NCBI GenBank assembly: GCA_937960625.1
Contig: CALGPD010000194.1
Location: forward strand, 1 to 6,695
DNA length: 6,695 bases
Direction of reading: 5' to 3'
DNA from: an uncultured Spirochaetia bacterium
GTDB taxonomy: Bacteria > Spirochaetota > CALGPD01
In this document: positions 1-6,678 of the stretch, in pieces
Layout: each line of letters begins with the position of its first letter
Position numbering within the stretch: position 1 is the first letter of the stretch
Notes under the pieces: generated by a model
Told to the model about the DNA's origin: nothing
What the model saw: the letters and a program-made list of their open reading frames with translations, nothing else
Databases searched by the model: none
Program-made: the position numbers and the translations under genes

Positions 1-479
1 TTATTGAGGCTGTGGATAAACTTCCCGAAAAACTTAAAATAATTGTTAAGCTGCATTATTTTGATTTTTTCAAAGAAAACGACTTAATTGAAGTTGCTGA
101 TATTTTTAAAACTAATTATTCTGATTTAATAAATAGATTTTTTGAAATAAAAGATAAAATCGTTGTTAAAAACGAACAAATTAAAGTTTTGGAAGAAAAA
201 GTCGGCAAAGCTTATGATAAAATACTATCTCTTTCTGAAAAGAAAAAAGCGAAAAAAGAAATACATACAACCTTCAACGAAATAACGAACAGGATTAATA
301 AAGCTAAAAATGACCATGAAAAAAATCTTCAAAAACTGCAGAACACTTATGCATCCTTTAAAAATCAGGATATTTCATATTTACTCGATGTACCTACAAG
401 AACTATCGCCAACTTGTTGTTCCGCGCAAAAAACAAATTAAGGGAGATTTTAATTCAAAATGAAAAAGTGGTATGCTAA
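1..479 (+). CDS. Sigma-70 region-4-like protein (ECF-type?), 5' partial
   Basis: Only the C-terminal 158 residues are in the window. The frame is open to base 1, so the GTG at 12 is not a credible start. Residues 7-20 (LPEKLKIIVKLHYF) resemble the start of sigma region 4 (LPEK..vvL.yf). Residues 122-150 (DISYLLDVPTRTIANLLFRAKNKL and on) look like the region 4.2 helix-turn-helix that contacts the -35 element. In ordinary ECF sigma factors these two parts are nearly adjacent. Here about 100 residues lie between them: first a second, degenerate HTH-like stretch (about 28-53), then a Lys/Glu-rich, probably coiled-coil segment (about 54-120). It likely acts in the cytoplasm as a transcription factor, but region 2 (RNA polymerase and -10 binding) would lie upstream and cannot be checked. 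It could instead be an HTH regulator that borrowed region 4. It is convergent with the kinase operon, with 57 bases between the stop codons. Confidence 0.7.
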   Translation, partial: IEAVDKLPEKLKIIVKLHYFDFFKENDLIEVADIFKTNYSDLINRFFEIKDKIVVKNEQIKVLEEKVGKAYDKILSLSEKKKAKKEIHTTFNEITNRINKAKNDHEKNLQKLQNTYASFKNQDISYLLDVPTRTIANLLFRAKNKLREILIQNEKVVC

Positions 480-520
480 AAAATAAAGGGATAAATGCCA
501 ACGGCAATAAATCCCTTTAT
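478..520 (-). terminator. Rho-independent terminator of the kinase/FHA/vWA operon
   Basis: A perfect 10-bp stem pairs ATAAAGGGAT (483-492) with ATCCCTTTAT (511-520). Inside it TGCC (496-499) pairs with GGCA (503-506) around an AAC loop. Read on the - strand the stem runs straight into a T tract (six T's at 483-478), so it is a classic intrinsic terminator for the leftward operon. On the + strand no T tract follows 520, so it should work poorly for the sigma-like gene, though the hairpin could still protect that 3' end. The T tract overlaps the stop codon of the + strand gene (477-479). Confidence 0.82.
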
Positions 521-536
521 CCACTAAGAAGGTACA

Positions 537-1730
537 TTACTTAAAATATTTCATACCGCCATACCGCAGTTTTTTAGTTACAACCGGATCAAGACGGCTG
601 GTCTTTTGTATCTGGTCAAGAGCCATAGTAACGAGTTTCTCATTACTTTCATTCTTTAAATTGCCAAACATTTTAGTAGCCACTAAAGTATCTCCTCTTT
701 TTACTTTGTCTAAAGCTTTTGTTTGGATATCATAAGTTTTTATTTTATTAATAACCTGAGTTACTACATTATTTATCTTTTTTGTTAATATTTCATCAGG
801 AGAAACAGTTAAGTATACCATTTCCTCATCAATTATTCTATTACCGGAAATTAAATCAACTTTTGCAATTTTAAATTTCCCTTGATTTTCCGGAGTAACA
901 ATTAATTCTAATAAAACCGATTGTTTTTCATCTGAATTTATAGTATCAAACCGTATTGTATTTTCATTATTAAAAATCGCAATATCAGGTTCGGATTTGA
1001 TCATGCGCCTTATTTCGCAATTATTGAAAGTCCCAACTCGTATTTCACAGCCTTGAAGCACAGAGTTGTTAATATTCTCTATTTCCTGTTTGAAGATTGC
1101 AGGAATTTGAGCCGGGTTTTCAATATAATGAGAACGGGCGCCGCTTATATTAGCTATGTTAATCAAAAAATCTTCATTAAACTCCTGGCCCACACCTATT
1201 GTTGTGAAATAAATACCTTTATTCTTATAATTCTCAACTATCCTATTACACTCATCAGGATGGTCAACTTCCCCGTCGGTTAGGATTATTATTTTATTCA
1301 TTCCTCCGGGAATGAAAGTTTTCATGGTTTCTTTAATTGATAAATCCAATCCTTGCTTTAAGTTCGTTTCATAACCCAAATCAAGGTCATCAAGGCCGTC
1401 TATTTCTTTTTTCAACTGCTGCTTATTAATATGTTCGCTGCTTTCTGAAATAATTTCAGCATGGCTTCCAAAAGCAACCACTGACAAATTATCATCCGGA
1501 TTTAGATGATCGATAGCGTGTTTTATTGCAAGAATAACATTATCAAGTTTATCATCATCATACATAGAGCCGCTTTTATCAATCACCAGCCCAAGATTTA
1601 CCGAATTCTTACGTATTATTGAAGTATTAATCAAAGGATTTAATTCCACATGCAGATACAATATGTTTTCCTTATTCGAGGGTTTAATCACTTCTTTATT
1701 TAATTTACTCGTTAATTTAACACTTTTCAT
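537..1730 (-). CDS. Soluble vWA-domain protein
   Basis: A 397-residue protein with no signal peptide or membrane segment, so probably cytoplasmic. Residues 45-218 form a vWA domain, a metal-dependent protein-binding fold. The complete MIDAS set is visible: DKSGS (Asp51, Ser53, Ser55), Thr122 in GYETN, and Asp152 in LTDGE. A beta-rich region follows (about 225-310), then a helical tail (about 315-380) ending in KKLRYGGMKYFK, an arrangement I associate from memory with bacterial vWA proteins of about 400 residues. An in-frame ATG at 1742 overlaps the Shine-Dalgarno, so I start at the ATG at 1730, where GGAGGT is correctly placed. It is the last gene of the operon, 24 bases after the kinase-FHA gene and just before the terminator. 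Kinase plus vWA neighbourhoods recall TerY-type modules, but no PP2C gene is visible. The vWA call is firm; the partner or ligand is unknown. Confidence 0.92.
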   Translation of the reverse strand: MKSVKLTSKLNKEVIKPSNKENILYLHVELNPLINTSIIRKNSVNLGLVIDKSGSMYDDDKLDNVILAIKHAIDHLNPDDNLSVVAFGSHAEIISESSEHINKQQLKKEIDGLDDLDLGYETNLKQGLDLSIKETMKTFIPGGMNKIIILTDGEVDHPDECNRIVENYKNKGIYFTTIGVGQEFNEDFLINIANISGARSHYIENPAQIPAIFKQEIENINNSVLQGCEIRVGTFNNCEIRRMIKSEPDIAIFNNENTIRFDTINSDEKQSVLLELIVTPENQGKFKIAKVDLISGNRIIDEEMVYLTVSPDEILTKKINNVVTQVINKIKTYDIQTKALDKVKRGDTLVATKMFGNLKNESNEKLVTMALDQIQKTSRLDPVVTKKLRYGGMKYFK

Positions 1731-1734
1731 TTTT

Positions 1735-1740
1735 ACCTCC
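1735..1740 (-). promoter_or_regulatory. Shine-Dalgarno deciding the start of the soluble vWA gene
   Basis: GGAGGT on the - strand lies four bases before the ATG at 1730. A longer in-frame start (ATG at 1742) would overlap this site and has no ribosome binding site of its own, so the shorter product, four residues less, is preferred. Confidence 0.8.
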
Positions 1741-1754
1741 ATGGTATTATTATT

Positions 1755-2975
1755 TTAACTTACGGCTTTATTTTTCTTCTTAAACACAAACTCGGTATCC
1801 TTACCGAACTTGATATGCCAACCCGGTTTTATCAAATTTTTTGAAATCTTTTTCGTTATCTTATTTGATTTGATATATGTTCCGGATTTACTTCCCAAAT
1901 CAGAAAGCAGAAACCCGGATGTATCTTTGGTTAATACAGCGTGATTTCTCGATATGCTTGGAATATCCAAAATAATATCGTTGTTCGAATTCCTGCCGAT
2001 TGTAAGCATATCTTTATTAAATTCATAAACCTTATTGCTGCCCTTAATTCCAACCAAAAGAAAAATTTCTTTTCTAATATTTGAAGATTTTAAATCAAGT
2101 TTACTTTTGCATGCAACACAGGTTACTTTTGACGAACTGTTAATTTTACCGCATCTTGGGCATTTTCTAATACTTGAACATCTAAGTAAATCCGATTTCA
2201 CTTCCAAAATACTTTGATAACGTTTTTGTTTATCAAAATTTGTCATTTTTCTTATGATACGGTCAATATCCGCAGATAAAGTTTTATTATACTTTTTTAC
2301 GCTTACTCCGCCTTTAGGGAAACCGTCTTCATATCTCGGGTCATGGTTTGTAAGCAAATGATATAAAGTGGCTCCAAACGCGTATATATCAGACCTTATA
2401 TCTGTTAACCCACCGTATTGTTCAGGCGGTGCATATCCTATTGTGCCGAAATGGAAAGTATCTTTCATTTTATTTGCATCGGAAAAACGCGCTGTTCCGA
2501 AATCAACTAAAACGATGTTATTTTTGTGAAAAATGATATTAGCAGGCTTTAAATCCCTGAAAATAAGAGGTTTTGGTTTTAATGTATGCGTATAATTTAG
2601 AATATCACAAAGCATTAAAGCAATTTCCAGGGTTCTCGGTTCAGTGAAAAAATCAGGATATTTTGAAATTATCTCTTCAAGATTTTTACCTTCTATATAA
2701 TCCATAATGATGTAATATTTTCCGTGTTCTTTAAAAAAATCAGTAATTTTTGGCAAACCGGGATGGTCTAAAGAACTTAAAAACACAGCCTCTTTCTTAA
2801 AAAGAATCAAAGCATCAACATCGCTTTCAGATTCCGTTATAACTTCCTTGGCTGCTTTTATTTTATCAAACACGTGAGAATCGCTAACCTTATAAACAGA
2901 ACCCTGGCCCCCTTTGCCTATTATTTCCAATATTTTATATCTTGAGTTTAAATATTCAGTTTTAGAACACATCAT
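1755..2975 (-). CDS. Soluble Ser/Thr protein kinase with zinc ribbon and FHA domain
   Basis: A 406-residue cytoplasmic protein. The Hanks-type kinase domain spans about 13-265. It has the glycine loop GKGGQGSVY (20-28), ATP-binding Lys43, a likely helix-C Glu62, catalytic loop FRDLKPAN (Asp141, Lys143, Asn146), DFG (158-160) and APPE (182-185), so it should be active. The usual HRD His is Phe139, a variant seen in other bacterial kinases of this type. A CxxC...CxxC zinc ribbon follows (Cys272, 275, 286, 289). An FHA phosphothreonine-reading domain comes next (about 305-398), with GR 327-328, SRNH 342-345 and SGT 364-366, where the usual Asn is Ser364. No membrane helix is visible. The frame is open further upstream (to 3098), but that extension overlaps the preceding gene. 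GAGGTGG before the tandem ATGs at 2975 and 2972 sets the start. The start lies one base after the upstream stop, so translation is probably coupled. Its FHA may bind its own phosphorylated sites or those of operon partners. Confidence 0.93.
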   Translation of the reverse strand: MMCSKTEYLNSRYKILEIIGKGGQGSVYKVSDSHVFDKIKAAKEVITESESDVDALILFKKEAVFLSSLDHPGLPKITDFFKEHGKYYIIMDYIEGKNLEEIISKYPDFFTEPRTLEIALMLCDILNYTHTLKPKPLIFRDLKPANIIFHKNNIVLVDFGTARFSDANKMKDTFHFGTIGYAPPEQYGGLTDIRSDIYAFGATLYHLLTNHDPRYEDGFPKGGVSVKKYNKTLSADIDRIIRKMTNFDKQKRYQSILEVKSDLLRCSSIRKCPRCGKINSSSKVTCVACKSKLDLKSSNIRKEIFLLVGIKGSNKVYEFNKDMLTIGRNSNNDIILDIPSISRNHAVLTKDTSGFLLSDLGSKSGTYIKSNKITKKISKNLIKPGWHIKFGKDTEFVFKKKNKAVS

Positions 2976-2976
2976 T

Positions 2977-4320
2977 TTATACCACCTCGTCTTTTTTGTT
3001 AAAAACCAATAGCGCGTCACCGATTTGAATAATATTTCCATCCCGCAGAACCGCTTTATGAATTGATTTTTTATCAACATAAACAGGGTAATTTTCATCT
3101 AATTGTTCAATGATGTATTTACTGTTATTTTTTTCAATTTTAGCATGATGGTTAGCAATTGTTTTATCTCCGAATAAACCCATATTACTGCGTTCATGCC
3201 TGCCGATAACAACGGGTTTATCTGTTAAACCGAGTTTACCCGTACTTGCTTTTCCTTTAAGAATTTTAATTTCACTAATTTTTCTCTTTGCAACGAAGTT
3301 TATAGAATAAAGCAAAAGCAATAATAATAAAGCAATTACAAGCGCTAAGAATGTAAGGATATTAACGGGGTATTCAACACCTAATATTGACCCTGCATAA
3401 TAATCCCTCTCATTGCTTTTTACCTTATCTACCGTAACATAAGCTTGACGGATATCAAACCCTCCGATATCGGTTTTATAACTAATCATATACTCTGAAA
3501 GAACATTTAAACGGATCTCGTTATAAATATTCTTTAAGTCCTCAGCTTTAGTATATGCAAAGTATTTTCCTCCGCTTTTATATGATATAATTCTCATCTC
3601 GTTAGTGTTACATTCAAAACCAATCGAATATACCGGAATTCCGGTTTTATTCGCTGTTTTAATTGTGTTTTCCAATGTTGTACCCGGAATCTTATCAAAA
3701 CCGGATAAATCATTATACCCGTCTTTTCTCAAATCATTTAAACCGTCGCTTAAGAGAATGATTACTTTTCTTCCGTTTTTATTTTTTAAACTTTTTAACG
3801 CGGTATCTGCCGCATAATACATTGGAGTAGGAGCATTTGCCGAAGGAGAAGGAATTGATAAAACTGACTTAATTAAAACGTTTTTATTTTTAGTAAAACT
3901 TTTAGTTTGCTTAACAGTTTTACCGAAAGTGATAATTTTAACACTGTCATGCTCTCCCACGCTTTGAATAAAGCTTACTATTGCATCTCTGGCAGATTTT
4001 ATCTTTCTTCCTGCCATTGAACCGCTAACATCGAGTAAAAGAACAAAGTTTATCCCCTTTCCTAGGTCATCAGGTTTTTTAAAACCTGTAATTTTCCGCT
4101 GTTTCCATTCAACTTTATCTTTATTTTGAACTTTCTCATAAACTTTAAAATTTTCTTTATTCAGGTTTCTTTTATTATCAACATTAACGAATATGCTGAT
4201 TTCATTTTTCAAAGCAAAACCTGAATTATCAACCTGGCTTATTCTTGGAACAGCCAATATTGTATTTACCTGAATTATCAAAACGGCTAATAATATCTTC
4301 TTAATTATTTTTAATTTCAT
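2977..4320 (-). CDS. Exported vWA protein with transmembrane anchor and cytoplasmic FHA domain
   Basis: A 447-residue single-span membrane protein. The N-terminus (MKLKIIKKILLAVLII, hydrophobic to about 23) is a likely Sec signal peptide. A vWA domain spans about 91-275 with MIDAS residues DVSGS (Asp97, Ser99, Ser101), Thr165 and Asp192 (LSDG). A very hydrophobic helix runs about 319-343 and is followed by AKRK, which by the positive-inside rule puts the C-terminus in the cytoplasm. The FHA domain (about 368-442) has IGR (372-374) and ANHHA (389-393), but lacks the usual SR before xHA and the NG(T) motif. The vWA is therefore outside and the phospho-reader inside, which could link an external ligand to kinase signalling. 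The FHA is a close paralogue of that in the upstream gene. GAGGT (4331-4327) precedes the ATG with a six-base spacer, 19 bases after the upstream stop. Domain calls are firm; the function is inferred. Confidence 0.92.
   Translation of the reverse strand: MKLKIIKKILLAVLIIQVNTILAVPRISQVDNSGFALKNEISIFVNVDNKRNLNKENFKVYEKVQNKDKVEWKQRKITGFKKPDDLGKGINFVLLLDVSGSMAGRKIKSARDAIVSFIQSVGEHDSVKIITFGKTVKQTKSFTKNKNVLIKSVLSIPSPSANAPTPMYYAADTALKSLKNKNGRKVIILLSDGLNDLRKDGYNDLSGFDKIPGTTLENTIKTANKTGIPVYSIGFECNTNEMRIISYKSGGKYFAYTKAEDLKNIYNEIRLNVLSEYMISYKTDIGGFDIRQAYVTVDKVKSNERDYYAGSILGVEYPVNILTFLALVIALLLLLLLYSINFVAKRKISEIKILKGKASTGKLGLTDKPVVIGRHERSNMGLFGDKTIANHHAKIEKNNSKYIIEQLDENYPVYVDKKSIHKAVLRDGNIIQIGDALLVFNKKDEVV
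2982..2988 (-). promoter_or_regulatory. Shine-Dalgarno of the kinase-FHA gene inside the upstream CDS
   Basis: GAGGTGG on the - strand lies six bases before the ATG at 2975 and within the last codons of the preceding vWA-FHA gene. The two genes are separated by a single base. This site rules out the 41-residue-longer start and suggests translational coupling. Confidence 0.8.
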
Positions 4321-4339
4321 CTTAATACCTCTTTCTAAG

Positions 4340-5227
4340 TTACTTTGCTAAAAAAACCATACGGGCATCGCCAAGGGTTATAATATCCCCGCTATGTAAA
4401 TTGTGTTTTTTTACTTTTTTACCGTTAATTATTAATCCTGACGGAGCTTCGGCATCTTCAATTATAAATGAATTCTCGTTCTTCTTGATCTCAGCATGTC
4501 TGTTTGCAACCATTTTGAAACCGAATAAACCAACGTCAGATTTTTCGCTTCTGCCGATTTTTATTCTGTCATAAGACAATGTAAATTCTTTGCCTTTGAG
4601 CTTTCCGTTCAACTGACGCAAAATGCCCTTTGAAAAAACTTTCTCAGTTAAAGTTAAAAACAGGCCTAAAAATAATCCCAGAACAGCTAATCCGGCTAAC
4701 CGCGCAAGATTTCTAGATAAATCGTTTTGTTTTATCAATTCAAATGCAATGCCGCCGAAAAAACCGCCGAGAAAACCGCCGATAACTCCCTGTATTGCTT
4801 TTCCCTTTGACCTTAACGAAAAACCTCCGGCTAGGCCGATAAAAACTCCCAATATTCCCCAGCCAAAAGCTTTTACGAGAATAAGCATAATGTTTGAATT
4901 ATTTCCATTAGCGAAAAACGCGTTTCCACCGGCTAATATTAATATCCAGCCGAGTACAGCGCCTGTTACTCCGCCAACCAGACCGAATATCAAACCCGAT
5001 AGTACACCTGATTTAATTTTTCCCGGTGATTTGGTGATAATTCCATCTGTACTTCCGATAAAAACGCCGAAAACCAAACCGATAATTGCACCGAATATTG
5101 AATTCGCTGCTATAATCGAAGGCATTGAATTTTGTTTATGCAATAATATTTCTATCAACGGCCATACAGCTATACCCGCTAGCATTCCGATTAAAGCTGA
5201 AAGTAATAATTTTATCTTTATACTCAT
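4340..5227 (-). CDS. Glycine-rich six-helix membrane protein with C-terminal FHA domain
   Basis: A 295-residue integral membrane protein. About six hydrophobic helices are visible (roughly 7-29, 37-58, 72-100, 113-137, 143-163, 173-194), packed with GxxxG-like glycines (SGLIFGLVGG, GGFLGGFFGG). Helices 2-3 and 4-5 look like an internal duplication: GAIIGLVFGVFIG + KSPGKIKSGVLSG matches GILGVFIGLAGG + RSKGKAIQGVIGG. An FHA domain follows (about 215-293), with IGR 224-226 and ANRHA 241-245. An even number of helices places both ends in the cytoplasm, where the FHA could bind phosphothreonine proteins. The usual FHA Ser is Ala241 and the usual Asn is Ser263, so binding may be atypical. AAGGAG (5239-5234) precedes the ATG with a six-base spacer. 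It lies 24 bases after the kinase gene. The membrane part could be a scaffold or a channel-like assembly; I do not recognise a named family. Confidence 0.88.
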   Translation of the reverse strand: MSIKIKLLLSALIGMLAGIAVWPLIEILLHKQNSMPSIIAANSIFGAIIGLVFGVFIGSTDGIITKSPGKIKSGVLSGLIFGLVGGVTGAVLGWILILAGGNAFFANGNNSNIMLILVKAFGWGILGVFIGLAGGFSLRSKGKAIQGVIGGFLGGFFGGIAFELIKQNDLSRNLARLAGLAVLGLFLGLFLTLTEKVFSKGILRQLNGKLKGKEFTLSYDRIKIGRSEKSDVGLFGFKMVANRHAEIKKNENSFIIEDAEAPSGLIINGKKVKKHNLHSGDIITLGDARMVFLAK

Positions 5228-5251
5228 TTTTATCTCCTTAGTTTTAAATTC

Positions 5252-6678
5252 CTATTCATTTATTGCAACAGAACTTTTTTTAGGCTGAAATCTTAAATTA
5301 AGATTTACAACCACCTGCTCAAGCCCTGCATGTATTTTTCTATATTTTTTCGTTGTATATTTAGAATGCTTAAAACGGAAATAGTAATTTCTGCCGTTAA
5401 GCATATTATCAAGAAATGTTTTATTTCTTATAAACTCATGCCATTTAAACCACCGTCCAGCCCATAATATTTCAATTTCAGTTCCGGTTATTCCATCTCC
5501 TGAATCTGCATCAATAAACGTAAAATTAAACCATACTTTACGCCTTGGATTGTTTTTAAAATAGTTGTTAATAACCAATGGTTTTGGATTTTGTTTTATA
5601 TTTTTTAATTCAAATTGTGTCCAATGCACCTGATTGTTTACTTGTATTTGCAGATAATATAAACCCTTTTCTACAAGCAAAGTTTTGCTTTTAAAAACTA
5701 AATATTTATCCGGTGCCGCAAGAACTTTCTCGCCTTCTGCGTTGTTACGGTAATTCTTTTTAATAATTTCAATGTATTTAACGAAATTCTTTTGCTCACC
5801 TTTCTCATCTGTTTTATAGAGCTTTGCGCGGATAATAAAATTATTATATGCTTTAAGATGGTTTTGTATAAAAACTTTACGCCTTTCCAATGCTTTTGCA
5901 AAATGAACGGGATAAACTTTTTTACTGGGCAATCTTCTAAAAGAAGGCATGGGGTAATTATATTTTATAACTAATTTCCCGTATTTATTTGAATTCATTG
6001 CCAGATATATTTTATTTTTAAAAACAAAAAATCCCGTTGTAAGCGCTATTATTAATATTGCGCTGATTAAAACGGCTTTTCTTTTTGCGGAGCGTTTCAA
6101 CGATGCAAAAAAAGACGGATAAACCGGACGCGCTTTGCTTATATCTGAAGTAAAACTTCCGCTGTCAACATAAGAACTTAAATTTTCACTCACCTGTTTC
6201 TGCGACAACCTTTTATAATATCTCTTTAACTTTTTCATTGGCACTGAAATACTTTTATATCTTTTTGCCGGCGAAGGATTTAAACTCTTCTTTATTACTT
6301 TTTTTATTGCAGGGGGAATTTCAGGATTTAATTTTTTAGGGTCATTAAGTTTTCCGCTTAATCTCGATGAAATGGCTTCAGGTGAAAAAATATTCCCAAA
6401 TGGAGTTTTACCTGTCAGCATTTCATACAAAATAACTCCCATTGAAAAAATGTCTGTTTTATAATCAGCGTGTTTCAAATCATTCAATTGTTCGGGAGAC
6501 ATATATGCAGGAGTTCCGATTACGATACCCGTTTCCGTTAAATTTCTCGTTTTATCCGGCGAGGATGCAATCCCGAAATCTATTATTTTCACAGCGCCTG
6601 ATTTGGAAATCATAATATTTGACGGTTTTAAATCTCTATGTACTATTTCTTTCTCATGAGCGTATTCAAGGCCTTTGC
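5252..6678 (-). CDS. Transmembrane Ser/Thr protein kinase (PknB-like), 5' partial
   Basis: 474 residues are visible and the N-lobe is missing. The first legible residues, KGLEYAHEKEIVHRDLKPSN, include the catalytic loop (HRD at visible 13-15), followed by DFG (33-35), an activation loop with several Thr/Ser, and SPE (60-62). The internal ATG at 6613 lies just after HRDLKPSN and cannot be the true start. The C-lobe ends near 155 and a basic linker (KRSAKRK) precedes one transmembrane helix (about 201-220). About 250 residues then follow, presumably outside the membrane. They are beta-rich with many aromatics. The last about 100 residues have a loosely PEGA-like or Ig-like pattern (GITGTEIEI, then NGRNYYFRFKHSKY), a weak impression. 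In-frame TAA and TAG at 6688-6683 fall inside adapter-like sequence, so the gene is cut by the contig end, not a pseudogene. It is the first visible gene of the operon and a likely sensor kinase for it. Confidence 0.9.

Noticed and set aside
12..14. GTG at 12 as the true start of the sigma-like gene
   Set aside because: The frame is open to the window edge and the GTG falls just before the region 4 LPEK motif, so most of the protein should lie upstream.
460..486. Eight-codon + strand ORF after an AGGGAG
   Set aside because: Too short, poorly spaced, and lying within the end of the sigma-like gene.
1053..1283. Small + strand frames at 1053-1283, 2035-2217, 3605-3817 and 5792-5974, and a - strand frame at 5698-5901
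   Set aside because: All lie inside well-supported genes in other frames and show no domain or credible ribosome binding site.
2976..3098. 41-residue N-terminal extension of the soluble kinase
   Set aside because: It overlaps the FHA coding end of the upstream gene, has no kinase-like sequence, and a strong Shine-Dalgarno sits just before the ATG at 2975.
4623..5288. Long + strand open frame encoding a Pro/Lys-rich 221-residue protein
   Set aside because: It is the antisense shadow of the glycine-rich membrane gene (Gly codons read as Pro). The opposite strand has a good ribosome binding site, membrane helices and an FHA domain.
6613..6613. ATG at 6613 as the start of the transmembrane kinase
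   Set aside because: The frame upstream encodes KGLEYAHEKEIVHRDLKPSN, the conserved catalytic loop, so the gene starts beyond the window.
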